Assembly (NCBI GenBank): GCA_905250075.1
Contig: CAJNOP010000018.1
Coordinates: 2,042,569 to 2,106,568, forward strand
Source: Rotaria sp. Silwood1
Lineage: Eukaryota; Rotifera; Eurotatoria; Philodinida; Philodinidae
Reading direction: 5' to 3'
Length of the DNA stretch: 64,000 nucleotides
Numbering within the stretch: position 1 is the first letter of the stretch; the number at the start of each line of letters is the position of its first letter. The position numbers were made by a program, and so were the translations under genes. The notes below the pieces were generated by a model. The model saw only the letters and a list, made by a program, of their open reading frames with translations, was not told the DNA's origin and ran no database searches. Shown piece after piece: positions 39,801-51,356 of the stretch.

Positions 39801-41094
39801 TATTTTTTCGACTTACTGTTCAAGTTCGTTGATATCGATGTCATTTTTAGCTACAACATCAACCCAATCAACGGGAAAATACACTGGTATCACTGGTAGC
39901 GGACAATCGTTTAATAACATGCAATCATCTGTGGTACTTATGCAAATAGTACACACAAATTTCACACTTTCTTGGTGTGTGATTCGTACATTTGCTTTCG
40001 ATTTCGCTCCAGGAAGTACTCCGATAGCAGACGGAAGATTGCTTTCGATTTCACTCAATAGAACATTATTCTCTATCATTGGTACAACTTATGGAGGTGA
40101 TGGTACATCGAACTTTGCTCTTCCTAATTTGCAAGGAATCGCCATGATTGGTAGTGATCTATCTTCTTATACTCTCGGTTCACAGACTGGAAGCCAACAG
40201 ATTACACTGACTATAAATCAAATGCCAGCACATATACACTCAATTCCCAGTTCAACTCAATCCACAGGTGTTACGGGTGCATCGCAATCCTTCAACAATC
40301 TTCAGCTATCATTGCCAGTGAACTACATCATCTGTACATCCGGATACTTTCCATCACCTGATTCTACTGTACAATACCCCTTCCTTGGACAAATTGTTGC
40401 TCTTATTGGAAACTCAATCCCGAACGGGTGGACACTTGCCAATGGAAACTTACTTTCCATTGCACAGAATACCGCACTATTTGCTGTAATTGGCACTACT
40501 TATGGAGGTGATGGTCGATCCAATTTTGCTCTACCAGATTTACGAGGCCGTGTTGGCGTCGGTGTAGCTACAGGATCTAACTTACAGCTCGGTGGTAAGA
40601 GCGGAACAGAATCTATTACTTTGCTCAGTACCAATTTACCCTCACATCAACACAGTCTGCTTAGTAATACATATGGTAATAATCAGACTAGTAGTACAGG
40701 TGATGGACAGTCATTCGAAAATGTACAACCGTCTTTGGGCATTAATTATATGGTATCACTGTCAGGAGTATATCCTTCTCGGGATGGTGGCACAATAGAC
40801 TCTCAAACACCCGTATTGGGAGAGATCGTTGGATTTGCCGGCAACTATGTACCACAGGGTTGGTCTAGAGCTGATGGCAGTCTACTGTCGATTTCATCCA
40901 ATATAGCTCTATTTTCTTTGCTCCAGACATATTATGGAGGCGACGGTAAAAGCAGTTTCGCTCTACCTGACCTACGTGATCGGGTGATTGTTGGCTCTGG
41001 AGAAGGCTTCACTCTGGGTGCAGTAGTCGGCTCGTCTGAGATCACACTTGCAACAGATCAATTGCTAGCTCATGCGCATAGTCTTCCCAATTGA
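36808..41094 (+). CDS. Secreted or membrane-tethered protein with three phage tail-collar domains
   Basis: Proposed exons are 36808-36848, 37745-37827, 37892-37980, 38035-38090, 38759-38820 and 39851-41094, giving about 524 residues. The start is set by an upstream in-frame stop. Residues 1-35 include VWIITGIVMICV, a signal peptide or anchor. A Ser/Thr-rich region follows, and exon 5 reads TTTTRLTTTTIRTTVTTST, a mucin-like stalk. The last exon has three roughly 130-residue repeats, each with a LLSIS..xALF, TTYGGDGxSNFALPDLRGRV, ITL and PxHxHSLP core. These are typical of the phage tail-collar family (PF07484), best known in tail fibres and bacterial microcystin-dependent proteins. The first repeat is the most degenerate. 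The exon 5 acceptor is weak: the better one at 38737 breaks the frame. Upstream exons are less certain than the collar exon. Horizontal origin followed by intron gain is likely. Confidence 0.7.
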
Positions 41095-41540
41095 CTAATG
41101 TTATCGATATAACGACTGCTTCTACCAGAAACTTGCACTTGTTTCACTAATAATCTATTAATCGTATCTAATTTGATATTTTTAACCTAATTTTTAACCT
41201 AACAGTAATCTATAAAAGTATAATATCATTCTTTCATCAAAACGTCCTAGTTAGGATTTTTAAAGAATCGACTCTATCGATAATCAAGATTGCAAATGGC
41301 GAATGAAACTATTTGATTGAGTATAAGTTCATAATATTAAATTCCTATGTATTACTAGCTCCTATAAATTCCTTATCTTAAAGACTGCATGAACTGTAGC
41401 TGTACTCTTTGTCTTGCAATATGTCTACTTGATTATATCCTTTGTTTCTGCAAAACATATAGTAGAAATGATACGGAACGATAAGAAACGTACAATAAAT
41501 TACCATGAATCATAATATTTCCATTTTTATATCGATAAAA

Positions 41541-42380
41541 CTGGGTTTGCCAAAAGTTTTGCGACATTTGGTGTTTTCATATAACTCAATTCAGACGAAA
41601 GATGAAATTTTGAATTTTGTTTTTGAAGATGCGCTATTCAATTCTCCACAAAAGTGTATTCACTTTAATTTAAAATAGTAGAACTGAAATTTTGGATCGG
41701 TTAAATAGTGTGGTTATATGAATTGCATCTATACCCCGTCTGTTTTTATTACAACACTTTTTCTGACTTTTCCTATTATAAACAGGTCAGTATGAAACTA
41801 AGTTTTACCAATATGATCATATATCAATACTCTTTCAGAATAATTTGTTTCTGTTCAATAACGATTTTTGTTGGGTCTAATAACATAATCTGTTTCATAT
41901 GTTACTGTAAAAATAGTTTTCCTAGCAATGTTTCGAGTCTTCTTCCAATTGAATCGTTTTGTTCAGTGTTTTTTGAGCATCCAGTAGAAAAAGAGATGCT
42001 TTTTCTTCAGAATACTATAAAATTGAACTTTGTTTGGCCATATATCACATTCTTACAAGGTTGTTTTTCTGAAACGAGATAATTGAGCAAGAGAATTTTG
42101 TGATTTTCAAAATTTAACCTCGTGAAAAATTCTGTCTAATGGAATCAATGCTTAATATATAGGCAGTCAACTGAGGTTATTAAGAGCTATCTGAAAGTCT
42201 ACTAGATCTAAAAACAAAGCATTCGTTCGTATAGAAAAATATTATTTTTAAATAAGATAAATGCATTTTTGTAGAGAACTGAATGGCGCATCTTCAGAAC
42301 TAAAATTCAAAATTTTATCCGCTCTATGAAATGAAATATATGAAAAACACCAATTGTCTGAAAACTTTTGGCACACTCAG
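41541..42380. mobile_element. Non-autonomous Tc1/mariner-like element, 840 bp
   Basis: The ends CTGGGTTTGCCAAAAGTTTT and, reversed, CTGAGTGTGCCAAAAGTTTT start inverted repeats that stay similar for about 130 bp (shared GAAGATGCGC and TTCTC-ACAAAA). The right flank is TA; the left flank has changed to AA. No transposase motif is seen in the 41708-42082 frame, so it would depend on an enzyme elsewhere. Confidence 0.8.
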
Positions 42381-42527
42381 TATGTGTCAATACTTTCGTA
42401 GGGCATTTAATAAGTTGTTAGCTAAGAAATCATTTTTACTTCTGAAGCACTTTAACATTGGTAGTCTTGTCACTTTTTGCAACTTGTGAAACTTATATTA
42501 TTGTAATTGGTAATTTTTGCTATCTAA

Positions 42528-43608
42528 TTATTCCTCCTTAGCCATACTACTGTTCAAAAACAAAAACGGTGCTTGAGTTTTCTCAATAGTTAAACTAATA
42601 CACGGATAATAATACTTACCATAAATTCGATCGGAAAGACGTAAACAACGAAAAGCTTGCCGACAATTAGTATCCTTAATATAATTGAATGAAGTCAGCA
42701 TGACTAAAGTGATTTGTCTATTGTGCCAGTTGGAACACGGTTTTCCATTAACTGGCAAATCAGTCCTATGCAAAAATAGACCATCGCCACATGAAAAATA
42801 AAGTGGATATCGATTAATACATTCTTCGCACTGAAATGTGATAAACTGACCATCAGCGAAATTTGTTAGAAACTGAGGTCGAAGGATGTTTTCTTTCTCT
42901 TCACAACCATCCAGATAGTCAGTACTTAAGTAGCTCTCTCATATAAATATCAGTGAAATACACCGACCACCATAATGACATCGATATTAAAGATCAGCAC
43001 ATGTTGTCATTTGTAATGTTTCACACCACTTTTATCTTCACCATTCATACAATCAGTTTTGTCATTACATATTTGGTGCCATAATGTCCGTATGGCGTTT
43101 CATAGAAGCTCGAATAATTTTATTAAATGAAAAAGATGAATCGTAAACAAATCACTACTGGCATTTTGAGCCAAACCATAGAGATGAACAGTTATAGAAT
43201 AATTTTGAACTTCGAATATTCATTTCATACGGTTCGACAGCATCGATGGGTGCTGTCCAATTAAGAAGTTGTTCATCTGTTACACCTTGTTCTCTTATTT
43301 CATTAAAAGTAATTTTCTTCGCTATACTTTCATTCAATATATCACACATTTCTTCTTCTTTTTTCATCATTATCAAGTCGTGGACAATAGGGATCAAATT
43401 ATTATTTTTAATTTTAAGACGAATAAATATCTAATGCGCCTTCAAAGACTTGAGCGTAGAGACAATCAAATGTCAGATATGAACTCTGGTGAACATCAGA
43501 GGAATATAGATAATATTGAGTATACACTACACTATGCAGAGCAAGAAATATCATAAAACATATAATCAGCATTCTTGCACGATTTGTATGAAAGATGATT
43601 ATTGTCAA
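42528..43608 (-). pseudogene. LDL-receptor class A-type secreted or membrane protein, broken
   Basis: On the minus strand the start (43608) encodes a signal-peptide-like MLIICFMIFLALHSVVYTQ stretch. A frame change near 43430 leads to MCDILNESIAKKITFNEIRE and FYNCSSLWFGSKCQ. Further pieces in shifting frames read ICNDKTDCMNGEDKSG and CHYGGRCIS, the cysteine/acidic signature of LDLR-A repeats. The last frame contains QFITFQCEECINRYPLYFSC and CRQAFRCLRLSDRIYG before a GTAAG donor-like site. LDLR-A repeats bind calcium and extracellular ligands. Several stops and shifts indicate a pseudogene, although unrecognised introns could explain some of them. Confidence 0.55.
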
Positions 43609-43731
43609 AACTTTTATATTCCAAGAATGAGCCGATCAACAAAAAGACATTTGTTCTTCTATTTTATGGAAATGCAAACTGAAAGAATATATTTTGTTTT
43701 CCTGTTCATTTTCTGTAACAATACGGCATAA

Positions 43732-43807
43732 AGGGTATTCACTAAGTTTTGACCGGCTTAATCAATAAATCTATTGATTAAGCCGGTCAAAATTTAGTGA
43801 ACACCCT
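43732..43807. mobile_element. 76-bp palindromic MITE
   Basis: AGGGTATTCACTAAGTTTTG and the adjoining ACCGGCTTAATCAATA are followed after a few bases by their near-perfect reverse complement. The arms of about 35 bp leave almost no loop. It is flanked by TA-rich DNA. Confidence 0.8.
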
Positions 43808-44711
43808 ATACGGGGTTCCTGTTTCAATAAAATGAAAAATCACGATCCACAGATTAAGAGGCAGGGCGATGTTCTTTTACTTGCTAGTCACTTACGAGCA
43901 AAATTGATGAACAAAATAGTACCAAATAAAAATGTTTGTTTATCCTTTACTTTTTTTGTGAGAAAAGAATTATTGAATACTGAAGAAGATCATCACTTAT
44001 CAAGCTTTTAAAAAAGCAATGCAATTCAATAATAGAACAGGATTCAATACGCATTTAAAATCAACTCTCTTTCGAATCCGATTTTATCATTCCAGTATAG
44101 TCAATTTGATGGTAGAGTCAAGCAGCACATAATTTGCAATACGGACTTTCACAGTTGACTTTCAGCAATATACATATAATTTCACGCTGCGTAAGTCCAA
44201 GGATAAGAACTTTCGGCTATTTTAAATGCATCGAACCTATTCTAATACGTTGAAAACTATTGGTACAATCATTACAAGAACTAATTATTTGTAGTAATGG
44301 CAATGCTAGTCAGTCTAACAACGTTATTTATTTGAGAATTTGTCATATCGGACTAAAAAAATTGATAATTACTTTGTGATGGTTTTTTTACGAGTAGTCA
44401 TGTTAAAGATGAGTGATACTGGAGACAAATATTCAAAATAAGTCTGGAATATAACAAAAAAAGTTTTCTTGAGACAATAATCGATTCATTGTGCAAATAG
44501 CACCCTATCAAGTCGTTATAGTCGGTAAATGATGCAAAAATGTGAGTGATTATGCGATATTGATTCAGGATAAAAATACTCAAATTATTATTGATGAATT
44601 ATTAATAAATGAAAGTGTACATGCTTCTGAAACTCTTCGTACATCATTTGATGATGAACATTCAATGACTGTTTTAGATGTAATAGAATCCAACGCAAAA
44701 TATATTCAAAT
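43808..44711. other. Non-coding flank with a possible exon remnant
   Basis: A plus frame from 44542 (AILIQDKNTQIIIDELLINE) runs into the hAT element at 44712. A related segment (GATGAGTTATTGATAAATGA) recurs near 48027, so a duplicated gene fragment may lie here. No family is recognised. Confidence 0.35.
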
Positions 44712-45682
44712 CAGAGATGGGCAGCTCCGACACCGGAGCGCCCGCTCCATGGGGCGGAGCAATTCCTCAGAACGGTGGAGCTGGAGCGGAGTCGGAGCGG
44801 AGCGCCTCGTGAATAAAATGGAGCTAGAGCGGAGTGAGAGAGACATTTTCTTTTCTAGCTCTGCCAGGCGCTCATTTTTCACTTTATTCTTCTGTAAACA
44901 AAGACAGAAGAATTAGTGAGATAAAAGTTCGTCAACGACTATCATTGCAGTGAATATGCCATTGTTACATTTTAATCAAGAACAATGCTTGAGACAATGA
45001 CTAACGGTTCATTTAGTCGATTGTTCTACAGCTTATTTGACTGCGCTATTGTTAGTTTGAAAATATAAGAACACGACGCCGATGAAGAGAGAAAATTCAA
45101 TATTATGAAGTGTATGAGGAGTAAGCGATGACAGAACAGAAAAAAATTCTCATTCCACTGAAAGTTGAATGAACAAACTTTTCTGTGGCAAAAACAATCA
45201 TATAACCAATATTCATCGTTAACTGAGCAAGATGATGACTTCAATGAATGATCTCTTTATTCATACTGGCACCGGCTTACTACAAGAGTACTTTGTGCGC
45301 CGGTTACCTCTGATCTAGTTGAAAGGGTGGTTTCCTCGAGCGGCATACTCATGTGTCCTCATCACAGTCGTCTCCCTGAGAATATGCTCTCAATGCTTAC
45401 TTTACTAAATTGCAATCGACATTTGCTGTAGTTCACTAGTCTATTTGACATTTTAAATAATCTTCATATTGTAATCAGGCTAAGTTAAATTTATCGAGAA
45501 CTAATTAGTTTGTTTTGTCTATATTCTATAGGTATATATGTTGAAGTAAAACGTCAAATTTACTGCACATCATCAAACTTCAACAAAAACAGCAAAAAAT
45601 TTTTCATTATAGCGGAGCGACTGTTAATGGCTAGAGCTGAAGCTGAGCTGGAGCGAGAATTGGTCAAAGTTGCCCGTCTCTA
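44712..45682. mobile_element. Non-autonomous hAT-type element with GGAGC-rich termini
   Basis: The left end CAGAGATGGGCAGCTCCGAC and the right end, reversed as TAGAGACGGGCAACTTTGAC, are hAT-like inverted termini. Both subterminal regions are filled with GGAGC/GCTCC variants (44725-44840 and 45610-45660). The candidate 8-bp flanks ATTCAAAT and ATAGTAAT match at five positions, so the duplication is degraded or the boundary is slightly off. No transposase is encoded. Confidence 0.65.
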
Positions 45683-46406
45683 ATAGTAATTACTATTTGA
45701 TTTGGTTTTGATAACAGAACCGAATCAATTGAATCATAAAAACTCTCTTTGTAGATCTCGCAGATTAGAAAATAAATTATTTTCATCACAACAATTTGAA
45801 ATTTTTGTTCTTTAACATTCTTCATTGAAACGTCAAAAAAAGATGAAATTCCGTGTTGGACAGTATTTTTATTGTTCTTTGATTCGATGCAGTTATGCTT
45901 GTTAAGAAATGACCTGATATTCTGTAAGCTTGTGAAAAACTGAACAACTTTCATTTCAAACATGTATTCGAATATCACTTCGTTTCGTAGTAAAATGCTA
46001 AACTTATAGCCTACTCTAAAAAATAGTTCCATTTTCTGGAATTCCGTGACGGTCGATATTTTTTGAATCACTCTCGTCCGTCTAAGGAAGAATCAATGAA
46101 ATTTATATTGGGCATTGTATCTAAATAATTTGCATCTATGATAAAAATTTGAGAGAATTTTCATTCATTGGCGATGAAATATAGGTCGCACTATGTACAA
46201 AAAGAAATTCCGTGATGCTTGACTATGTCGATATGTATTCGCGATTATAAATATATCATTGTATAATGCATATAAAAAAAAAGAAAAATTAAGCGTTATA
46301 TGATTAGTACTGTTTCTTGTTTTCAAATAAAATAAGTCAGAATTTCAATGCGCAGATTAATGTAAGAAATCAGTCTTTTGGATCAGAATGAATACGAGAC
46401 AATAAT
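45683..46406. other. 3' flank of the EXORDIUM-like gene
   Basis: A minus frame at 45664-46071 (135 residues) begins outside and ends inside the hAT terminus. It has no recognised domain and I do not support it as a gene. Confidence 0.4.
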
Positions 46407-49400
46407 TTAGGCAGACATTGCACATGTCTGAAGTTCGGCGTTCCAATTTTGTTGAATAAGATACTTCAAGCCACCAGAAACTATGTTATAGTAAGCCCCA
46501 TTTGAAAGTTGAGAAACACTTCCATACGTCCAGGCACTAAAATTACAAAACAAATTATTTTGTTAATAGATCTCTGTTACCAATATAAATTAGGCAATCA
46601 CTGTTGAAATTTGTTTCAAATATGATGATAAGAATATTTATCTATTGCAGAAAGATCAAACTTGTCTAGAAGAACACACATCTTTATTCAATTTCGATTG
46701 CGTAAAAATTGTTGCCTAATAGAATATTATTTCGGCAGACCTTCATTTCCTTCACAATTCAAACGATTTAACAGGTTGCTTTGTTATGACTCATATATGA
46801 GCCTGTCCACGGAAGGTATTATTCCGTCACACTCGGTTTGTGGTGAATGTGGAGTCGTGAACAGCTTTGCAATTTCTCATTTTGAAAAGCACAATTTTTT
46901 GTCCAAAACTGCAAAAACATTTGATCTTAAACATTGAGTCGTTTGTACGTAATGAAACAAACAAAGCGTGACGGAATAACGTTTTGCGTGGACAAGCTCA
47001 TATATATTGGTCATTCAAATGAAAAAAAAACTAGTATGGGCACAAAAGAACGACAGAATTCATGTAGTCGATATCTCCCAGTCTGAACATGTTCCAAAGT
47101 CAGACACTCGAAGCTTTCTGAGAATCTGCGAGCAAATGGAAATATTTGACATTGATTCGAAGGAAAGGATGCGGGCATATAAGATTACTAATTGGTCCGC
47201 TGACTTTTCGATTTAGCATCCTGAACCATACATAAAATAATAGATCTGAACGCTGTAAATATTTTGCTAGCATTTTGGATGTAATTACTTCGATTTCATG
47301 TTACGAAAACTTTTGTTTTCACTATCTGCAGTATCCTAATACTTTTTCTCCATGTATGGCTACTTGAAAATCTTTCTGTACACATGTTCTGAATCGACCA
47401 ACACTTCGAGACTTTCTCATTATAGCTAGGAAATAAATAGATTTTGAAAATAGCACAATCTAGTCAGGATCATTAAGTTAAGTGTTTTGGCTATGTTCAA
47501 AACAATGGTCATATCATCGTCAATAATCATAAAAACCTGACCAATTTTAAGAACAACATCATACTTATATCTGATTTTTCAGTATAGATAGAGTACAGAA
47601 TGGCACTGAAAATAACATCAGACAGTACCGATTAATATGCTAGATGCTTGAGAAAATCTCGAATATACTCTTATTGAAGCATCATTTCTAGTTTTTTTCT
47701 TTCGATTGATGTTTAGTCTATTACAATCTTATGAACTGTATTTGAGACAAAATGATATGAAAGACCTATAGTGATGAGACTGTAAGATGAAGGAGTGACT
47801 CATGATAGTCTAGCGGCTAGGTCATCCGCCTGATGAGCAGAAGACGTGGGTTCTAAAGCGCGAATATTGATACCAGTGTGGAAATGGATAAATTGGCATT
47901 AGCATCAGGTATTTCTACATACAGCCGTCCATCTAAATCCATTTAATAGAACACTTTCTCGTCAGTTCATAGAACTGGAACTGATTCCGATTATAGTCGA
48001 TAAGTTTATCGATTAATAATTACTTGTGGATGAGTTATTGATAAATGAAATCAGTGCTAGTTCTAAAGAATGAGAGAAGCACCCCTACTCAGCTCTTTTG
48101 GAATCTAACCGTTACACTTCTTCTCTCAACAGATCTCTGAAAATGTATGATTGTCGTTGGCTAAAATCACATGAAGGGAATTATTACCAGAAGAATTTCT
48201 TTTTCTGAATTTTTCTCGAACCAAAAATGCTAGAAAAATACATTTGACATATCACAGAGAGTACTTTACTTCTATACTTACCACTTATCCGCATTTTCAT
48301 AACCGCTTGAGTCACCCCATGCATCCAACCATGAATCAGACATCGCTTCTACTATTTCATGTACTATACAACTCACCATGGCATCAACACCAAGATCACC
48401 ATTAGGTGACACAGTCGGGTTATAATTGTTGGGATCGCAACCGTGTCCAATGAACCTTCCAGGATTTCCTATAAATCCGTAGATGTATGTTGTAGATCCA
48501 GCAAGAAACGTGTAATGATATCCACAATAGTCGGAAAGGAAAGACCCACCAACTACTGAATTGCTTTCGGACACATCTGCAGAGGTGAGCCACAAGTAGA
48601 TACCATTTGGATCATTCGGCAGTTCTCCATTTGTAATATAATAAGATAATGCATCTGGTATATTAGTACCACTCAGTGAAGTTCCATAAAAGTATGGCAA
48701 TGTCCATGCACCTCCGAGAGTGAGGGGACCTGTTGTGTATATTCTAGAACTTGTGGATGTAGCTTGATAGTAGTAGGTCTTTTCGATGTTGAACCATGCT
48801 GTACTTCCAATTGTCGAAATGAGTGTGTAGATAATATTTATTTGAGCACTAGTCCAACCTCCATAAAACTGTACATAAAAGGATGCACCTGAATAAAGCA
48901 TAAACAGATGACATGAAGATACTCACTAAAATATAGACTTTGGTAGCTCCAGTTAATACATGACCACCGTAATTATAATAAATATCAGATGTAGACGATG
49001 TGCCTGTACCACTGTCTGTATTCGGTTTGAAGGGTCGATGTATGGAAGCATTTCTATGTCGAATTGTTTCATTGTGTTTCAATCCTGGATCTATATGAAT
49101 TATAAGAATTTCACACATTTTTTAACATAGAAACGTTGATTATCTAATGAAAGTGTCTTGAACATTGACTGGACTAGATTTCGGCTAGTCATGAAATTTA
49201 AAAAGTGAGAGACACTTACAAAAGCGACTAATCAGCAATCGTGCTCTAAACGGTTATGGGAATAGAACTAAATGTTCATTGAAAAAACAAACAACTAAGT
49301 TTGAAACTCTGTATGTATCAGAAATATATGACTAATAAAAATTTCGCTCTACAAGTGAAATTTTTATAATATTCGTCAAACAAATACTTAAAAAGATCTT

Positions 49401-49706
49401 GTTAGTCATCTCACTATCGCACGAAAGATGTGCATCTGTTCCGAGGTATATTGTTCTTACAGAAAATCTATTTAGCTTTTCTGTTTCAGTAAAAGTTAGA
49501 TTCACTGTTCTAAACAATCTAAAGAATACTTTTCACAATGACCATTTTGTTGTAATTTTGACTACATTTATATGAGGTTTCTTACTTTGCTTTTTTGGTA
49601 TAATTTCCTTCAAGCGTCCAACATTAAAACAATTTGATGATGTTATGATACTTGCAACGATGATAATCACTAATAGATGAGAAGTCCAAGTCACCTCCAT
49701 AACCAT
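46407..49706 (-). CDS. EXORDIUM-like (phosphate-induced protein 1 family) secreted protein
   Basis: Four exons (49706-49586, 49090-48927, 48868-48282, 46536-46407) join in frame to 333 residues, the usual family size. Residues 1-26 are a signal peptide (LLVIIIVASIITSSNC). The mature part has YYNYGGHVLTGATKVYILFY then GGW, matching the family GGxVL-VY-WYGxW start. Next come SPNGDLGVDAMVSCIVHEIV, an ENADKCAWTYG block across the last junction, YLIQQNW and a terminal CAMSA. Family members are secreted cell-wall or growth-related proteins in plants, with bacterial homologues; the biochemical role is unsettled. The HEIVEAMSD segment could bind metal (inference). Intron 2 uses the acceptor at 48869-48870; the nearer one at 48889 breaks the frame. 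The 1.7-kb last intron holds a MITE and a tRNA-like stretch. Horizontal acquisition is likely. Confidence 0.82.
46792..47006. mobile_element. 215-bp MITE inside the last intron of the EXORDIUM-like gene
   Basis: CATATATGAGCCTGTCCACG at the left and its inverted counterpart CGTGGACAAGCTCATATATA at the right are followed inward by matching TATTCCGTCACRC-type segments. The arms are about 50 bp and the flanks TA-rich. The frames across it (46662-46937, 47007-47216) are not supported. Confidence 0.65.
47808..47868 (+). pseudogene. tRNA-like sequence (possible tRNA-Ile(GAT) relic or SINE head)
   Basis: TAGTCTAGCGG fits the polymerase III A box (TRGYNNANNGG) exactly, and GGTTCTAAAGC is close to a B box at the usual distance. 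The intervening CCGC-CTGATGA-GCAG can be read as an anticodon arm with GAT in the loop, one pair mismatched. No acceptor stem closes, so it is probably not a working tRNA. Confidence 0.4.
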
Positions 49707-49910
49707 GTATCCTCGATAAATCTTGAATAAGATGTAAAAAAAATTACTATGCTTAGTTTTTTCTTACAACTTACTTATAATATTGCTTTTTGTGTCCAAA
49801 ATAAAGTAAAAGATAAAACTAGTTACATTAGATAAGGTTTCCTGCAACTTATATAGTTCACTTCTGCTGTCATCGTTTTGTTTACTGCGCTATTTTCTAA
49901 TATATGGATA

Positions 49911-49941
49911 AATACCCACATCCACACATCCACGCCCATTC
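49911..49941. repeat. Interstitial telomere-like CCCACATCCACA tract
   Basis: ATACCCACATCCACACATCC is part of the dispersed AC-rich family seen at 34261, 51148, 51281, 58691 and 59163. Confidence 0.5.
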
Positions 49942-51147
49942 ATTATTCATCTTTTGACGTAGTCGTTAAACAGATTCATGATCAATGTAAAAGAACAGAT
50001 AAAGGTAAACAAACATAAAATGAACAAAAATAGACCAATTCACTTATTTTAATGCAAAGAATACGTCACAATTAGTCACATTTACATGGGATACTACCCA
50101 TGTAACTGAAGTACGATCAATATTTTTTTGATAATCGAAAAGTTACACAATTCATAAATTATTTAGAGTATAGATGTGTCTATAACATAATTTATATAAA
50201 TGAACAAATTAATAATAAAAGAAAACTCTTTAGTTAAAATATCGTTCATTTTACAATATCTTAGTCAGTTAAAGTATTTTTTAAACCCGAAACAAGAGCA
50301 ATACATAATCGAAACAATATATCTAGAGAACCAGACGTACATCCATACTTGATAATGAATTTGAAGTTGTCGAAATGTCGTAAAATGAATAAAATTTGAG
50401 TCCAACTGAACTATTTTCAATTTTCTGATTTTTTTTGTCCATGTTTAGGACTGTACGATATTCATCAATATTGAAAGCATTTAATTATGAATTGCATAGT
50501 GTTGATTAATGTTGTTATATAATAGGTAATTGATTTTTTTTTAATGGACTAAATAAAGTATATGATCATTGATTTATGGAGCTATCCATTGAACTATGTC
50601 AGCGAATACCATCGATAATTTTTGACTGATTCTATGTTATAATCCTCAGCACTTTTACTATTGATCGATGATGAAAATCAATTTTTTTAATCTTATGTCA
50701 AAAATTAATCGCAGAACTGACAGCAAAAGAAATACAAGTTGTTTCAAAGAACAACCACAGTGAGTATCATCTACAAGGATCTGAGTATTCAAAACGTTGT
50801 ACAGACGAATAAACCAACAACGCAAATAGTATTCATGGACGAAAATCATACATTCATACGTAGTCTACTATCCCAAAGCAATTGCTGAAATCTCGAGCCA
50901 TAGTTCTCCACTTAGAAACATTTTTGAAAGTAAATTTTTTTTTGATTAAAAATAGTAATGTCTAAACCTCAAATTTTGTATCAGTTATATTTTTCCAGAA
51001 CGAATCTGAGCAGAGGTAGAGGCCAAAAACCAAACATCTTCAGAAAATGCTTGCAACATGGCTATTAAACAGTACCAGACTTTTATACTTATTAATCCTT
51101 TTACTGTCGCGAGAGAATGAAAAAATACATTCAATAATAATTTTATG
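49942..51147. other. Intergenic AT-rich DNA
   Basis: No gene is supported; the minus frame at 50658-50849 has no recognisable content. Confidence 0.5.
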
Positions 51148-51178
51148 TAACATGTGTGTGGGTGTGATGTGGGTATGG
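51148..51178. repeat. Interstitial telomere-like TGTGGG-rich tract
   Basis: ATGTGTGTGGGTGTGATGTG continues as GGTATGGGTGT. This is the G-rich orientation of the dispersed family. The bdelloid telomere repeat is, as I recall it, TGTGGG-like. Confidence 0.55.
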
Positions 51179-51280
51179 GTGTAAATGTTGGTTAGAGCCT
51201 TACAGAATCACATTTTTTGAAATCTCTATTCCGATTTCGCCATCGAAAACTTCTTTAAGAAGACTACGATTTCACGGTAT

Positions 51281-51356
51281 AAGTGTGGATGTGAGGAAGG
51301 TTTTGTGGAAGGCTCATATCCACATCTCACGTACAGATACAGCTACATCCACACTC
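51281..51356. repeat. Telomere-like tract with hairpin potential
   Basis: GTGTGGATGTGAGGAAGG is followed about 45 bp later by ACATCCACAC, its inverted end. The GGATGTGAGGAAGG start is shared with 34261. Confidence 0.55.

Noticed and set aside
39829..39850. ATG at 39829 as the start of the tail-collar protein
   Set aside because: It lies in the intron just before an acceptor (CATTTTTAG at 39850). The Thr-rich upstream exon joins in frame, and the ATG-initiated version would have no secretion signal.
39813..40079. 88-residue minus frame opposite the collar exon
   Set aside because: The plus-strand frame is 421 residues with three recognisable collar domains; the minus frame is incidental.
46662..47216. 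Two plus-strand frames within the last intron of the EXORDIUM-like gene
   Set aside because: They overlap an inverted-repeat MITE and have no recognised domain.
47824..47845. CTGATGA near 47838 as a hammerhead core
   Set aside because: No GAAA and no stem pairing follow; the sequence is better explained as the anticodon-arm region of the tRNA-like stretch.
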